The translations under genes and the position numbers were made by a program. 64,000 nucleotides of DNA from Hippopus hippopus (Eukaryota; Mollusca; Bivalvia; Cardiida; Cardiidae). Each line of letters begins with the position of its first letter. The stretch's first letter is position 1. This document shows, one piece after another, positions 38,699 through 50,139 of this stretch. The notes under the pieces are model-generated. The model was not told where the DNA came from, searched no databases, and saw only the letters and a program-made list of their open reading frames with translations. The stretch covers positions 124,001 to 188,000 of the forward strand of contig OX328112.1 in assembly GCA_946811185.2 (NCBI GenBank), read 5' to 3'.

Positions 38699-38923
38699 TT
38701 AACTCTTTACCACACAATCCCGACTTTTAACAACCCTGAGAGAGAAGCCTTTTGAAAATATTGTGGGAAAAAGAGAAAATGCTGGTAACCAGCATTTTCT
38801 CTTTTTCCCACAATATTTTCTACCCTATCTTAATCAAATTTCAATTTTTCAGTCACATTTTGTCATCTGCAAATGCTTACAATTTGGACTTGTTGAACTT
38901 TTTGTCGTTTGATAAAGAGTTAA
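38699..38923 (-). mobile_element. TH1 MITE, reverse, doubly mirrored hairpin
   Basis: TTAACTCTTTACCACAC to GATAAAGAGTTAA. Arms 38754-38785 and 38789-38820 pair perfectly over 32 bp even though each arm has two changes from the family (AATATTG for AACATTG; AAAAAGAG for AAAAGGAG). Confidence 0.9.
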
Positions 38924-39368
38924 GAAAAAAAATAGGTAAATATTAGTAAAACATGGACCCAGGTGAATTAAAAGCTTCTGAAATTACTGATGTGGTCTCG
39001 CATGGCAATGTTACTTTTGGAGCTCACACATGAACAAAAACCCATGCAAAATTATTGAGGCCATACAGATTGCTAGTACATGCACTATCCATTGGAATTT
39101 CCGATTTCTGAAAATAATCCTACTCCCCATAGAAGGTTGATTTCAGTCAGTGTTTTGATTCACAACTTTCAACATGCACTTATATAATTGGACAAGTTTA
39201 AAATTTTATGCCGCACTTTATTACTTCTGCTGTGCATGACATGCACATCTTTTTGGACTCTACTGGGGCTTTAAAAAGTGATTCAATGCTGCATAAAGTA
39301 TAGTACTGACAGGCAAAATATCAGTAAAGAAGGACAAAATTTAGAAAAAAATAGTTTTCAGTGCTATT

Positions 39369-39642
39369 TATATATGAGCCATGCTCTGTGAAAAGGGGTC
39401 TTAATGCATTTGCGAAAATTATCGACCCATGTCGGCCTGCGCAGTTGGCACAGGCTGACATGGGCCGAAATTTTTCGCTATCTTTAAATTTTCTGCATGG
39501 CAAAGGATCATTCTACCTCATGATTCAGTCAATTGTTTGACAGAAAAGGGTTTTATGGAGCCCTAATTAGGTGACGTCTTCCTTGCTATAATGCATCACA
39601 GAGATGCATTAAGCCCCCTTTTGCCAGAGTATGGCTCATATT
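39369..39642. mobile_element. TIR element, GAGCCATGCTCTG family
   Basis: TATATGAGCCATGCTCTG.. AAAAGGGGTCTTAATGCAT at left; ATGCATTAAGCCCCCTTTTG..AGTATGGCTCATA at right. Internal palindrome CCTGCGCAGTTGGCACAGG. Two more copies at 49369-49880. Confidence 0.8.
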
Positions 39643-39644
39643 CA

Positions 39645-39880
39645 TATGACAGCAGCCTCTACAACTATCTATGCTTTTCTTTCACCGGTATTTGCACAAT
39701 TTTCTTCCAAGCCACACGAATCTATCAACCTAAAAAAATCATTCAAACAATGTTCAGCGGTGAGAGAGGAATCCAGTCACAATTACTATTATCAATCCAC
39801 AAAAAAACTTTGGCCTTTGGGTATTCCAACCCAACTACCCTGGTCTCAAGTCCTGTACAATACCAACAACCAGTCTGCCG
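39645..39880 (-). mobile_element. SINE subfamily A, decayed
   Basis: ACAGCAGCCTCTACAACTATC, TTTTCTTCCAAGCCAC, GTCTCAAGTCCTGTACAATACC follow the SINE order. Confidence 0.5.
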
Positions 39881-40447
39881 ATATACTAGATATACGAGAG
39901 ATACCTCAAGAGAGATTCACATTTTAACCTGCAGTCCACTTTCGAAAGCATTGTGGCAGAAAGAGAAATTGCTTGTTAGGGGTTATTTTTCTGCCAGTGT
40001 GTTCACATTTTTACAATAACCTCAGGGGCATGTACATGTTTTCACAGCTCATCAATTTCAAACTCTCCTAGGTACACAATGCTTGTTCACAGAAAATTGC
40101 ATGCACCCTCAAGGCTAAAAGGTACACAATTGGGTATTGTGAAACTTGAAACATGCTAAAACAACACTCTGACCCCAACCCAAGCCAAGAATTTGACAAC
40201 ACAGTATACATGTTGCAAAAATCCAAGTTTTATAGCCACACCCATTTAATACCTGTACTCATTCCCTTTTTGAACCAAACAAAACAAAAATCTTCTCTCA
40301 TCTGATATTATTTGCTGATGTTACATCAAGTGAGACTAAAAGATAGGATTTGTTTTTGAAAGGGTAGAAAACGTTTGTAGTAAAATGGGAAAAATGATGG
40401 TTACCACCATTGTCCCATTATTTTCAGTAGCCTTCCAGTTGCCATGT

Positions 40448-40864
40448 TACACTTAGGATGCTAAGCGTGACTCACTGACCTTTTGCGAAAAGTGCAAATC
40501 AAGATCAGACTAATCTTTGATCTACACTGTTTGACAAAGGCATATAATTATTTTCAAAAAAAAAAAACCCTTGAAATAGCGGAATTTGGGTTTTACTATC
40601 GACTTAACCCTTTACCAAACGACAAAATTTTGGACTGGACCAAATTGAAAGCACTTACAGAAGACAAATGTTACTAAATTAATAATTTCTTTCTGTGGTA
40701 GGGTGGAAAACATTGTGGGAAAAGGAGAAAATGCTGGTTACCAGCATTTTCTCCTATTTCCACAATGTTTTCAAAAGGCTTCTTCTTTGGGGTCGTTAAA
40801 ACCAGTGATTGTTTGGTAAAGGGTTAATGGTTTCATTTTACTTATTTAGCGGGTGAAGGGTTAA
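40448..40864 (+). mobile_element. TH2 MITE split by a TH1 copy
   Basis: Left part ACACTTAGGATGCTAAGCGTG, ACTCACTGACCTTTTGCG, TGATCTACACTG to ACTATCGAC. Right part TTTCATTTTACTTATTTAGCGGG and GAAGGGTTAA (ends 40864). The TH1 copy 40604-40826 sits between, at a TTAA. Confidence 0.8.
40604..40826 (+). mobile_element. TH1 MITE, full length, nested in TH2
   Basis: TTAACCCTTTACCAAACG and GTTTGGTAAAGGGTTAA; hairpin good with one-arm change (CTCCTATTTCC). Confidence 0.9.
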
Positions 40865-41030
40865 AAGCATATTATGAGAGGAGCTTTGGGTTCAAAGAGT
40901 AACTATAAAGTTAGTTCTTGAATAAAACCCATGTTATGGGTACTGAATTATCTCATTGAGAGAGTTCTAATGAGTGCCCATAACATAGGCTTCAGCGAAG
41001 ATATTAATATCATAGGATCCCTTAACTCTC

Positions 41031-41230
41031 CTGAACTCTTTATCAAACAACCAAAATTTGGTATTCAACCAAGTTGAAAGCTTAATGATTGCTGTCTTTG
41101 AAACGGAAGAAATCACTATGGAAAAAGGAGAAAATGCTGGTTACCAGCATTTTCTCCTTTTTCCACAATGTTTTCAAAAGCCTTCTTCGTCAGAGTCATT
41201 AAAACCGGGCATTGCATGGTAAAGGATCAA
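41031..41230 (+). mobile_element. TH1 MITE, mirrored A-run
   Basis: GAACTCTTTATCAAACAAC to GCATGGTAAAGGATCAA. Hairpin arms share an extra base, GGAAAAAGGAGAAAATGC and its exact inverse. Confidence 0.75.
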
Positions 41231-41511
41231 ATAAATCATTAAGCAATAGGACCTCGACTAATTTACAATGCTCCTCAGATCTGCAACAGAAATATATATC
41301 AAAAAAACTTTTTACAGTGCTGCAGTGGGAAGCTTTGGAAAACTCTGTGGAAAAAGGGTTTACCTACCCTACCTAGAAAATGCTGCCGACCCTAAATTTT
41401 TTATACTACGACTGAAAAAAAAAATGTGTCTAGTGCGATTTCAGTGCATGGTCCATGTAAAAAGATTCTGGGGGAAAAAAAAATCCGTACCTACCCTACC
41501 CACTGCATCTC

Positions 41512-41768
41512 AAACCAAATGACAAAATTATTTCAGACTTGTACTAATTGAAAGCCTTTTCAGAAGAAAAATGAAATGTGGCTGAAACAATGGGATTTGT
41601 CTTAAAATCACTGTTGAAACACTTGGTTGGAAACAATGTGGGAAATGGAGAAATGCTGGTTACTGATGTTTTCTCTATCTTCCACATTGTTTTCAAATGC
41701 CTGTAATAATTTTGTGATTTGAATAAGTTCTCTGCTGGTTTCACAATAGCCTGTGTAGTCACAAGTTA
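41512..41768 (+). mobile_element. TH1-like, strongly decayed
   Basis: CAAACCAAATGACAAAATTATT, GGGAAATGGAGAAATGCTGG. Right end replaced. Confidence 0.5.
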
Positions 41769-41960
41769 AACGCCACATTTAAGGTCACTGAGTAGATGGA
41801 CAGTTCCAACCAAGAAACAAAAAAATATAATATTCCATTTTCAAGTTTGTTTAGCGAGAGTATTTCACAACATGGCATGTGGTGGTAGATCTAAGATCAG
41901 ACCGTTTTCAATACATAAATGATAATCAAACTCTACAATTTATTCATTACTTATTATGGT

Positions 41961-42188
41961 TTAAATCTTTATCAAACAATCCCTGGTTTTTACGACCCTG
42001 AGATAGAAGCCTTTTGAAAACATTGTGGGAAAAGGAGAAAATGCTGGTAACCAGCATTTTCTCCTTTTCCCACAATGTTTTCTACCCTGCTGGAAACAAA
42101 TTTCACTTTTTGAATTACGTTTATTTTGTCGTCTGCAAGTGCTTTCAATTTGGACCAGTCAAAAATTTTGCCATGTGGTTAAGAGTTA
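41961..42188 (-). mobile_element. TH1 MITE, reverse
   Basis: TTAAATCTTTATCAAAC to CCATGTGGTTAAGAGTTAA. Perfect hairpin with GGTAACC centre. Confidence 0.85.
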
Positions 42189-42409
42189 AATCTACCAGAT
42201 AACAAAATTCTAGACTTGTCAATACTGAAAGCATTTGCTGACTACTTACCAATTAATACTCAAAAAACCTGTTTACTTTAAAAGGGTAGAAAACATTGTA
42301 GGAAAGGTGAATATGCTGGCTACCAGCATTTTCTCCTTTTCCCTCAGTGTTTTCAAGAGCTGTCTTACTATTGGTCATTAAAGAACACAATTCTTTGGTA
42401 ATACATTAA
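42185..42409 (+). mobile_element. TH1 MITE sharing TTAA with previous
   Basis: Starts at the TTAA that ends 41961-42188 (head against head) and ends TTTGGTAATACATTAA. Confidence 0.75.
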
Positions 42410-42603
42410 CTCAGCACAGATCAGACTACACAATATGCAGTGGGATTTATGATTTACACTGTCTGCTCCAGGGCTGTTTCATCAATCTTATTTCTTTGTC
42501 ATAACTCTTAATTCTAAGACAAGCAATCTGATTGGGTGAGAAAAAAATATCTTAAACAACACGATGACTAGTCTTGGAATTTACAGTCAGCGCTGGATTG
42601 TTT

Positions 42604-42816
42604 TTAACTCTTTCACTGTCAAATAAGTAAATTGGCCCTCTTTTGATAGCTATAAATTCGTTCCATTGAAGTTTACAAAGATTTTGATTGTATAGGCTTG
42701 ACTAAACAGGCACACGGTATGGATCAAAGATCAGACTGCATGTTCTGTGCAGTCTCATCTTGATCTATGCCGTCCGGAAAAGTCACTGTTTTTGCCAATG
42801 GTGCCAAATGGGTTAA
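42604..42816. mobile_element. TH2-related MITE with distinct ends
   Basis: TTAACTCTTTCACTGTCAAA at left, CAATGGTGCCAAATGGGTTAA at right. Hairpin CAAAGATCAGACTGCATG / inverse. Bounded by TTAA on both sides. Confidence 0.65.
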
Positions 42817-42848
42817 TGGTTTGTAAATACTGCAAGAGATTTGTTCAT

Positions 42849-43076
42849 TTAAACCCTGTACCAAACAACAAAGTTTCAGGCTATACCAGATTGAAAGCAT
42901 TTGCAGACGACAAATTAAGTGTGATGTAAACAATGACTTCTGTCATTAATAAGGTAGAAAACATCGTTGGAAAAGGAAAAAATGCTGGTTACCAGCATTT
43001 TCTCCTTTTCTCACAATGTTTTCAAAAGCCTTCTTTTACAGGGTTGTTAAAACCTGGGACTGTGTGGTAAAGGGTT
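42849..43076 (+). mobile_element. TH1 MITE
   Basis: TTAAACCCTGTACCAAACAAC to GTGTGGTAAAGGGTTA; hairpin well preserved. Confidence 0.85.
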
Positions 43077-43079
43077 ACA

Positions 43080-44245
43080 GCCAGTACTTTCTAGGCTACG
43101 CCTTAGCCTACCAAACAATATAACTCAATATTACACAAAGGGCAAACACTTTCAAGAAGGAATGAACAATTATCTTTTCTAACATTATGTAAACATTGTG
43201 ATAAAGAGAGCAGTTACTTCTTGTTGCAAGAAATTGCTTCTTTGCACACAACATTCCCTTGTTTTCCTCCAAACAATATTTTTCCATGCTGTTCCAATTT
43301 TTCTACTGTCTATCCTGACAGTGCAGTCGAGATCAGCATGCTCTGTCTACTCGTAGAACTTAAACTGTAGACCCATTCATATTGAACAAATATGCAGCTA
43401 CATAATGAATTAGGCTCAATGATCAGGTTTCTGTTTGAATGGATAAAGGGTAAATTGCCTGGAAAAAAGTGCTGATTGTCATTTTTTTTTTTTATTCCAA
43501 GTTCCACAATGTTTTGAAGAGCCCATTTTTTCTTTGTCATATAAACATACAAATGTTTAATAAAAGGTTATTTGGGCCTTAAACCGACTTAAAATAGGAA
43601 TACTAGTGGAGTGACAAGAGAACGGCGGCGGTCTCCAATGTTAGTCGTTTTCATACTTTTCTTTTTTTAATCTAAAAGAACAAATAGTTGATTTCTAACA
43701 CACACTGTTTAAATGCAATTTCTTTCAACCACATGTAGCAGGAAATATGCAACGGTGAAGGGAATGTAGATTTTGAAATTGGTCAGGTCAAAATGGAATG
43801 GGCCAAAATGGCGGGCATCTGCCTGCTGAATACGACTCAACCGGAAATTTTCAAACATTCACGTCTAATTCACAACATATAAATAACATGATGAGGAATA
43901 CGATAAATAGCACAATTATAATAAAAGGTGTACTTACAGAAGGAACAAAACAAAAATACAGTGAAACACAAACACAAGATATGGCTATCTCAAAAAGCTA
44001 ATGGCGTCTTAACACTAAGCAAGCTAGCAAAAGACTGGACAGAGCAAAGGTACTTTTTTGGTGAAGTTACATGCCTGAGGTACCTTTGGGGAAATTCAAT
44101 TAGGGGTGCTTTGTAAAAAGCTGATTTCATACGCCTGTAAAAAGTATCGACTTATGTCAGCCTGCGGAATCTGCGAAAACTGACCTGAGTCGAAACTTCA
44201 TTCAGATTGTTGGGCAAATGGGTCCATATGATGTAAAGATTTGCT
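43080..44245. other. Repeat-poor sequence with possible promoter motif
   Basis: Contains CCAAAATGGCGGGC at 43803-43816 (YY1-like CAAAATGGCGG) and a minus-strand donor CT|GTAAGTACACC near 43935. No coding exon could be confirmed. Short frames such as MKTTNIGDRRRSLVTP on the minus strand near 43650 are not supported. Confidence 0.25.
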
Positions 44246-44248
44246 TTT

Positions 44249-44330
44249 AACCCTTAAAGCACCTTTTACAAGCTATGGTTGTTTTTGCGGCCAATGTAGA
44301 TCAAGGTCAGACTGATCAACTCTGGACTAA
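44249..44330. mobile_element. TH2 remnant
   Basis: TTAACCCTTAAAGCACC, GCGGCCAATGTAGATCAAGG, CAGACTGATCAAC; right half eroded. Confidence 0.45.
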
Positions 44331-44601
44331 GGCAACCCTTAAACTACAATTTATTATCTAGGTCTTATTTCTAAAGTATCGATTAGGTTTTTCCGGCCCT
44401 ATAAGGGATCATGCGTTACGAAGATGCTTTTTTTCCGGAGTGCCGCTGAAGTAATCTACTTTTTGGTAAAAAAATCATACATAATGGGCTGTACAACGGA
44501 CTTTGCAATTTGGAAGACTTGTATTTTTCAACCATTTCGTTTAACCAATCGGAAATTGTGACACTTTCAAATTTAGAAAATGCTTTAGACTAAGACCGTT
44601 C

Positions 44602-44828
44602 TTAACTCTTTACCAAACGACAAAATTTTAGACTTGTCAAAATTGAAGCATTTGCAGACGACAATATAAATGTGACTGAAAAACTGATATTTGTTTTGGG
44701 AAGGGTAGAAAACATTTTGGGAAAAGGAGAAAATGCTGGTTACCAGCTTTTTCTCCTTTTCCCACAATGTTTTCAAAAGGCTTCTTTAATAGGGTCGTTA
44801 AAAGTCGGGATTGTGTGGTAAAGGGTTA
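44602..44828 (+). mobile_element. TH1 MITE, full length
   Basis: TTAACTCTTTACCAAACG to GTGTGGTAAAGGGTTAA with the consensus-like body; a good representative copy. Confidence 0.9.
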
Positions 44829-45257
44829 AGGAAGTAACACTTGCGGACACTTTGCAATAGCTTCTACGATTTAAAAAATTTCTTGGAGGGCCCCAAGAGG
44901 CCAAGACCCTCCTGGAACCCCCGCCCCCCTACACTTCCCGCCTGGTATACCTTCGATATTTCTTTTGTATATACTTTTGGACAGCTACACCACTAGTAAT
45001 GGTTGGTGAATACGGACAAGCTGCTCTGGCAGGCTGGAATTTTCATTGGAAACAATGTTCTGTTTCTACACAACGTTGCTCTTTATAATATCAACCTAAT
45101 ATCTAAGAAAAAAATAATTTTACAGAGTGAAAAGTGCTAACTGTGAATGATTCGTCTCAGGACATTCTCATCACTGGAAAACCTCAGCTAGTAGTGACGA
45201 GCACCTGGTAAACTTGCAGCGTGGTAAAATAATCATAATGGGAGGCGTATCATAAAC

Positions 45258-46225
45258 GTTTAGATGTTACTGACACCCACAAACACTTATTGATTTTTAG
45301 CGACAACTGTAAATGACATAAACACATAGATAGTAACGTTATTATTCTTTCAGCATCGAAGCTCTCAGGAATTATGCGTAAGCTAAAATTTACTGTTTGT
45401 CGTAAATCACTAAATCAGATATATGTTTCTTTCCCAAGACCAATTCTCGAGTACGCCTCTGTTGTTTGGGACAACTGCACTCTCAATAAAAAGGACAAAT
45501 TAAAAAAAAAAAAATCAAATTGAAGCTGGAAGAATTGTTACTGGACTGACGCGTTCAACCAGTTTGTATAATCTTTTTCGTGAAGTATGCTGGCTAACAT
45601 TATCAGGGAGACGTAAATATCAAAAGCTTGTTCTTGCCTTCAAAATCACTCATGATATGGTACCGCATTATCTAAGTTCTCTTTTCCCACAAAACGTTGG
45701 CAAAGTAACTCTGTCAGTTATAATTTGAGAAATAATAATGATTCTGTGCTTCTCCCATGCCGCACTACGCTGTTCGAAAACTCGTGTGTTCCATCTTTAC
45801 TCCCCCTCTGGAATCAACTTCCTCTGAACTTCAGACATTTACCTAGAACTGTATTTCATCCTTCAGGCGAGAAATTTCTGACTAAATGTTTCAATTAAAA
45901 AATGTCCCGTCATATTTTTCCCATGGAACGCAATATCATTCAGTAATTCATGCAAGAATACTAAACAATTGTACTTAAAAATTATCTGTTTTTAAACCAC
46001 ATATCTTTCGAAAATAGTTGTGCCTTTTGTGACGAATGTGAGGACGCTGAGAATTATTTCTTCAAATGTTCCAGATATCAAACTGAACGCCATCAGTTAT
46101 CTAATACTTTAAGACATCTTCATCCCTTGTACTGTCATCTTTTATTACATGGTAACACTGAATTACCTTTAGGAGCAAATATTCTATTTTTTGACACTGT
46201 ACATAACTACATTGCAACAGGGCGC
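45258..46225 (+). pseudogene. LINE (non-LTR) ORF2 3' fragment
   Basis: C-terminal end of a Jockey/CR1-like reverse-transcriptase polyprotein. Fragments in order: KLSGIMRKLKFTVCRKSL, RPILEYASVVWDNC (conserved RPxLEYAxxVW), IEAGRIVTGLTRSTSLYN, LSGRRKYQKLVLAFKI, VPHYLSSLFP, then LLPLWNQLPLNFR and a CxxC-type end CAFCDECEDAENYFFKC with HNYIATGRF. At least two frameshifts (one in an A-run at 45502) and stops. The catalytic FADD core is absent: a 5'-truncated dead copy. Confidence 0.8.
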
Positions 46226-46248
46226 TTCAGGATGGTTAATTGACCCTA

Positions 46249-46502
46249 TATGGCTTGCAACACGCGAAAAGGGGCATTCGGACATTTGCGTAAAGTGTCG
46301 TCTCGGATCAGCCTGCGTAGTCCGCGCAGGCTAATCCGAGACGGCACTTTACGACTACATTAGATTTTGTGCTACAGTAGACTTGCGCAAAACAGAGAAT
46401 TACATAAAAACGGAAAGTGTCGTGCGCGGAGTACGCAGGCTGATCTGAAACGACACTTTACGCAAATGTACAAATGTCCCTTTTCGCGTGTTGCAAGCCA
46501 TA
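46249..46502. mobile_element. TIR element with about 80-bp arms
   Basis: TATGGCTTGCAACACGCGAAAAGGG at left has its inverse at right, and pairing continues through TTTGCGTAAAGTGTCGT and CAGCCTGCGTA. A secondary stem CTGCGTAGTCCGCGCAGG lies inside the left arm. 254 bp. Directly abuts the LINE fragment end. Confidence 0.85.
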
Positions 46503-46868
46503 TTTTCTGAAAAGAGTAGAAACAGATCTGAGTCACGCATTCCCACTTCTCTGTCTCATATACTCCATATATTATGCCATATATTTGACCCTTTATATAT
46601 GTATTTTTTCACTCAGTTCTTCCTTCGACTTAACAATATTCTTATATTATTATCATTATTATTTCTTTTCAATTAAGACAACGTTTTATTGTCAAAAATG
46701 GTTCTCTGCCATATAGTAAAGTATGTTATTTCATGATCTATAGGGAGAGCCGTAACTAAGTTTTTGAACTTGTGGCTCGACCCATTTGCCGTTTTTTTTT
46801 GGGGGGGTTTTGTTAATATGTATTGTGCACATACATGTATATAATACATATAACCTGTCAAACTGGTA

Positions 46869-49330
46869 TTTTTAGCTCCACTGGCTGAAGGCAAGCGGGC
46901 TTATGTCATGGCCCGGTGTCCGTCATGCGTCCGTGCGTGCGTGCGTCCGTGCGTGCCTGCGTTAACTCTTATTTCAAACATCTTCTTCTCTGAAACTACA
47001 AATCCAGTTTCGATGAAACTTCACAGAAATGATTCTGCCATGGTCCTCTTCAGAATTTCTTGAAAGAATTTGATTCCATCAAAAACTCTGGTTGCCATGG
47101 CAACAAAACTGAAAAATATTGAAAATCTTTGAAAATCTTCTTGTCTGAAACCATAAGGCCCAGGGCTACCCAATTTGGCATGTAGCTTTATCTACAGAAC
47201 CTCTACCAAGTTCCTTCAAATTATGGACCTGGGGTCAAAATTGATCCCGCCCCAGGCGTCACAAGTTTTACAAAGGCTTATATAGTGAAAAATTTAGAAA
47301 TGTTCCTGTACCTAGCCATAAAGCTTAAGGCTACCAAATTTTGCATGTAGCCTTATCTAGTCAGCCTCTACCAAGAGTGCCAAAATTATAGCACCGTGAT
47401 CAAAATTGGCCCCTCCCCCGGGGGTCACAAGTTTTACATGGGCTTATATCATGAAAATTTAAGATATTGAAGCGAGCCAGACTGTGTTACGCCTACGATC
47501 GCTAAAGTGACTTTACTATTCCCCCTTTTATCACGTTTATTCTACATTTAACAGTTTGACATTTACATTTTGACTCGTTAAATTCATGTTTGTTCGTTAT
47601 TTACTAACCTCAAGTCATTCATTTCTCCTATGCATCATTTATTGCTGCGTAGTTATTGATTTATCGGCATTCGACTTTTTTTTCTACCTCAGCGTCAGCC
47701 ATATTTGTTGTCACTTTCCGTATGCATTCTGGGATAGAATTGATGACGTCATTGACTTACGTATCAATTCTACCCCCTTTGCAATATAGCGCCAACTTTG
47801 AATCGCCGACAAATCAGAAACTACATTTTAAATTCATTATTTAGGTAAAGATGAGAAGTGTTTGCATCTATTGGTCCGTACCATGCAGTTTCGTTCTTTT
47901 AGAGTCGTTTTACCCTGGATTCTTAGTACCTACAGCATCTCGCGCATTGATTTTCCAACAAATTTTCTTGCTGGAATTATTTCCCACAGATTTTTCTGTT
48001 GGAAATCCAACCAGAAAAATTGTTGGAACCGGCACTATAAAAAGCCATGTTCCGACACTTTCTGGGACTTCAGATTTGATTTTTTCGTAGGAAACCTCCG
48101 TTATTTTTTTATTTGAATTTTTCTTATTTTAATATTAGCCTAAGTTAAATTTTTACTTTATTTAAGCTGAGATTTTACATTTGGTTATTTCTTAAATCAG
48201 TTCGGGTGATTTATTTATTTTTTGAAGGGCGTAAATCCTGTCATTTTGTGACGATTTCACTCAGGTCATTTTTTGGTTTTTCGCATTAGAAATTATTTAT
48301 TAATTTCTTCTTTTGTCTTTGGCTACATTGAATTCAATTATCTATTTTAAGTTCCGTTAACTATAGGGCTTTTATTTTTAGGAACACTGTCATCTTAATA
48401 TTCATTCTTATTGGTCATGTACATCATCATTGTTATTGTTAAGGTATTAGATCCAACTGATATTTGTTAAGGCATTAAATCTAATTCATTCTTTAAAGCA
48501 TATCTCATTATTTGATACATAAAACTCATGTGGATCTTTTAACTTAATTAAATTATCATTGATTAAGTGAATTTCTGGAATTTGTTCATTATTTCATTTT
48601 CCTAAAAGTAATATTTTTGTCTGAAGTCCACTCCCCCCTTTATTCCCACCTGTGCGCCCTTTCTACCTATGCGAAGAAGTTCGGTGACAAGTGGCTCGCA
48701 ACAATATTTTCCTGTAGCTAGCCATAAGGCCTAGGGCTACCTAATTTTGCATGGTAGCTTAATCTAGTGGGCCTCTACCAAGAGTGCTCAAATTATAGCC
48801 CTAGGGTCATTTTTGACCCCGCCCGGGGGTCACAAGTTTTACATGGGCTTAGATAGAGAAAACTTGAAAAATTTCCTACCTAACCATAAGGCCTAGGGCT
48901 ACCAAATTTTGCATATAGCTTTATCTAGTGGGCCTCTGCCAAGAAGGCCCAAATTACAGCCCTGGGGTCAAGTTTGGTCCAGTCCAGAGGTCACAAGGTT
49001 TACATGGGTTTATAAAGTGAAAAATTCAGAAATCTTCTTGTTACTAACCAAAGACCTAGGGCTACCAAATTAGGCCTGTCTCATGGGTCTCATGTTTTAC
49101 AGGGTCTTTTATTGAGCAAACTTTGAGAACCTTCTTGTTTTTAACCATACATTCTAGACCTGTAATATTTGGTAAGGGGCTTTATCTTGTGGACCTCTAC
49201 CATGATTCAAGTAACTATAGCTCTGTGATCAAAAATGGCTTTGCCCAGAGGTCATAATTTTCTCGTGGGATTTTATAGAGAAAATTCTTTATGTCTTCTA
49301 AGTTAAAACCAATTGGCTAAGTATTGCGTA
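46869..49330 (-). mobile_element. Hairpin-ended element C with about 170-bp array
   Basis: Read on the minus strand the end is a GGACG-type tract (inverse of CGTCCGTGCGTGCGTGCG), CCAGTGGAGCTAAAAA. The interior has about six units (CATAAGGCCTAGGGCTACC, GGGGTCACAAGTTTTACATGGGC). Interrupted by the LTR 47468-48703. The far end near 49330 is not defined. Confidence 0.6.
47468..48703 (+). mobile_element. Candidate solo LTR, 1236 bp
   Basis: Begins TGAAGCGAGCC and ends GGCTCGCAACA (TG...CA, with short inverted ends GCGAGCCA/TGGCTCGC). Flanked by ATAT on both sides (47464-47467, 48704-48707), and it splits a unit of the surrounding array. A TATA box TATAAAAAG is at 48036-48044. No PBS, polypurine tract or gag/pol. 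The overlapping 79-84-codon frames at 47851-48116 sit over the promoter and are not considered genes. Confidence 0.65.
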
Positions 49331-49368
49331 GGATTTATACTTATAAGATTCCAAATAAATGTCGGAAT

Positions 49369-49610
49369 ATATATGAGCCATGCTCTGGAAAAAGGGGGCT
49401 TAATGCATCTCCGTGATCAATACTACCATGCAAGTCATCACATAATAATAGATCCATGATACCCACTATTTTAGAAACCAACTTTATCACGAGACTAACT
49501 AGGCCTTGGATATACAGAAAATTGACCAAAAGCGAAAAGTTTCGGCCCAGGTCAGCCTGCGCAGTTCGCAGATGCATTAAGACCCTTTTCACAGAGCACG
49601 GTTCATATAT
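49369..49610. mobile_element. TIR element, GAGCCATGCTCTG family
   Basis: ATATGAGCCATGCTCTGG..GGGGGCTTAATGCATC / GATGCATTAAGACCC..CAGAGCACGGTTCATAT. Confidence 0.8.
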
Positions 49611-49880
49611 AAGAGCAATGCTGTGGCAAAAGGGGAATTAATGCATCTCCGTGATACATTATACCAAGAAAGCTATCACGGGATTATGGATCAATAAGAT
49701 CCATTTTGACTGACAAGCGATTCGATCTGGGGGTAGAATGGTCCTTTGCCATGCAGAAAATTGACCAAGGGCAAAAAGTTTCGACCCATGTCAGCCTGCG
49801 CGGACTGCGCGGGCTGACCTGGGCGGATACTTTTTGCAGATACATTTAGCCCCCTTTCTAAAGAGCATGGCTCATATATA
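49605..49880. mobile_element. Same TIR family, tandem neighbour
   Basis: ATATAAGAGCAATGCTGTGG..TTAATGCATC at left, AGATACATTTAGCCCCC..GAGCATGGCTCATATAT at right. Shares ATATA with the preceding copy. Inner palindrome GCCTGCGCGGACTGCGCGGGC. Confidence 0.75.
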
Positions 49881-49937
49881 CTGTGCTAAATGCATAATTT
49901 AATTTCTGTTCGATAATCCCGTATTTTATCTTCACCA

Positions 49938-50110
49938 TTAAAAGCTGCTAAGCGTGACTAGCTGACCTTTTGCGGGCAGTGTAGATCTTAGATCTTTTGC
50001 GGATCAGTGTAGATCGGGCAGTGTGGATCAAGATCAGACTGCATAGAACGTTCAGTATGTTACACGAATCCCCTTAGGGTGCCCATCTTTAAGCAGTATA
50101 AGGGTTTAAA
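49938..50110 (+). mobile_element. TH2 MITE with internal duplication
   Basis: GCTGCTAAGCGTGACTAGCTG, then GCAGTGTAGATC repeated three times before AAGATCAGACTGCATAG; end AGCAGTATAAGGGTTTAA. Confidence 0.6.
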
Positions 50111-50139
50111 GCGGAAATTCAAAAGAACAAGGCTTGTAA

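Noticed and set aside
44585..44776. Recurrent peptide KTLWEKEKMLVTSIFSFSHN in many places
   Set aside because: It is the TH1 hairpin read in one frame (22373, 37417, 38752, 42014, 44585 and 59810 regions); copies are non-coding MITEs.
47851..48116. Two overlapping frames of 79 and 84 codons
   Set aside because: They lie across the TATA box of the candidate LTR, in two frames at once.
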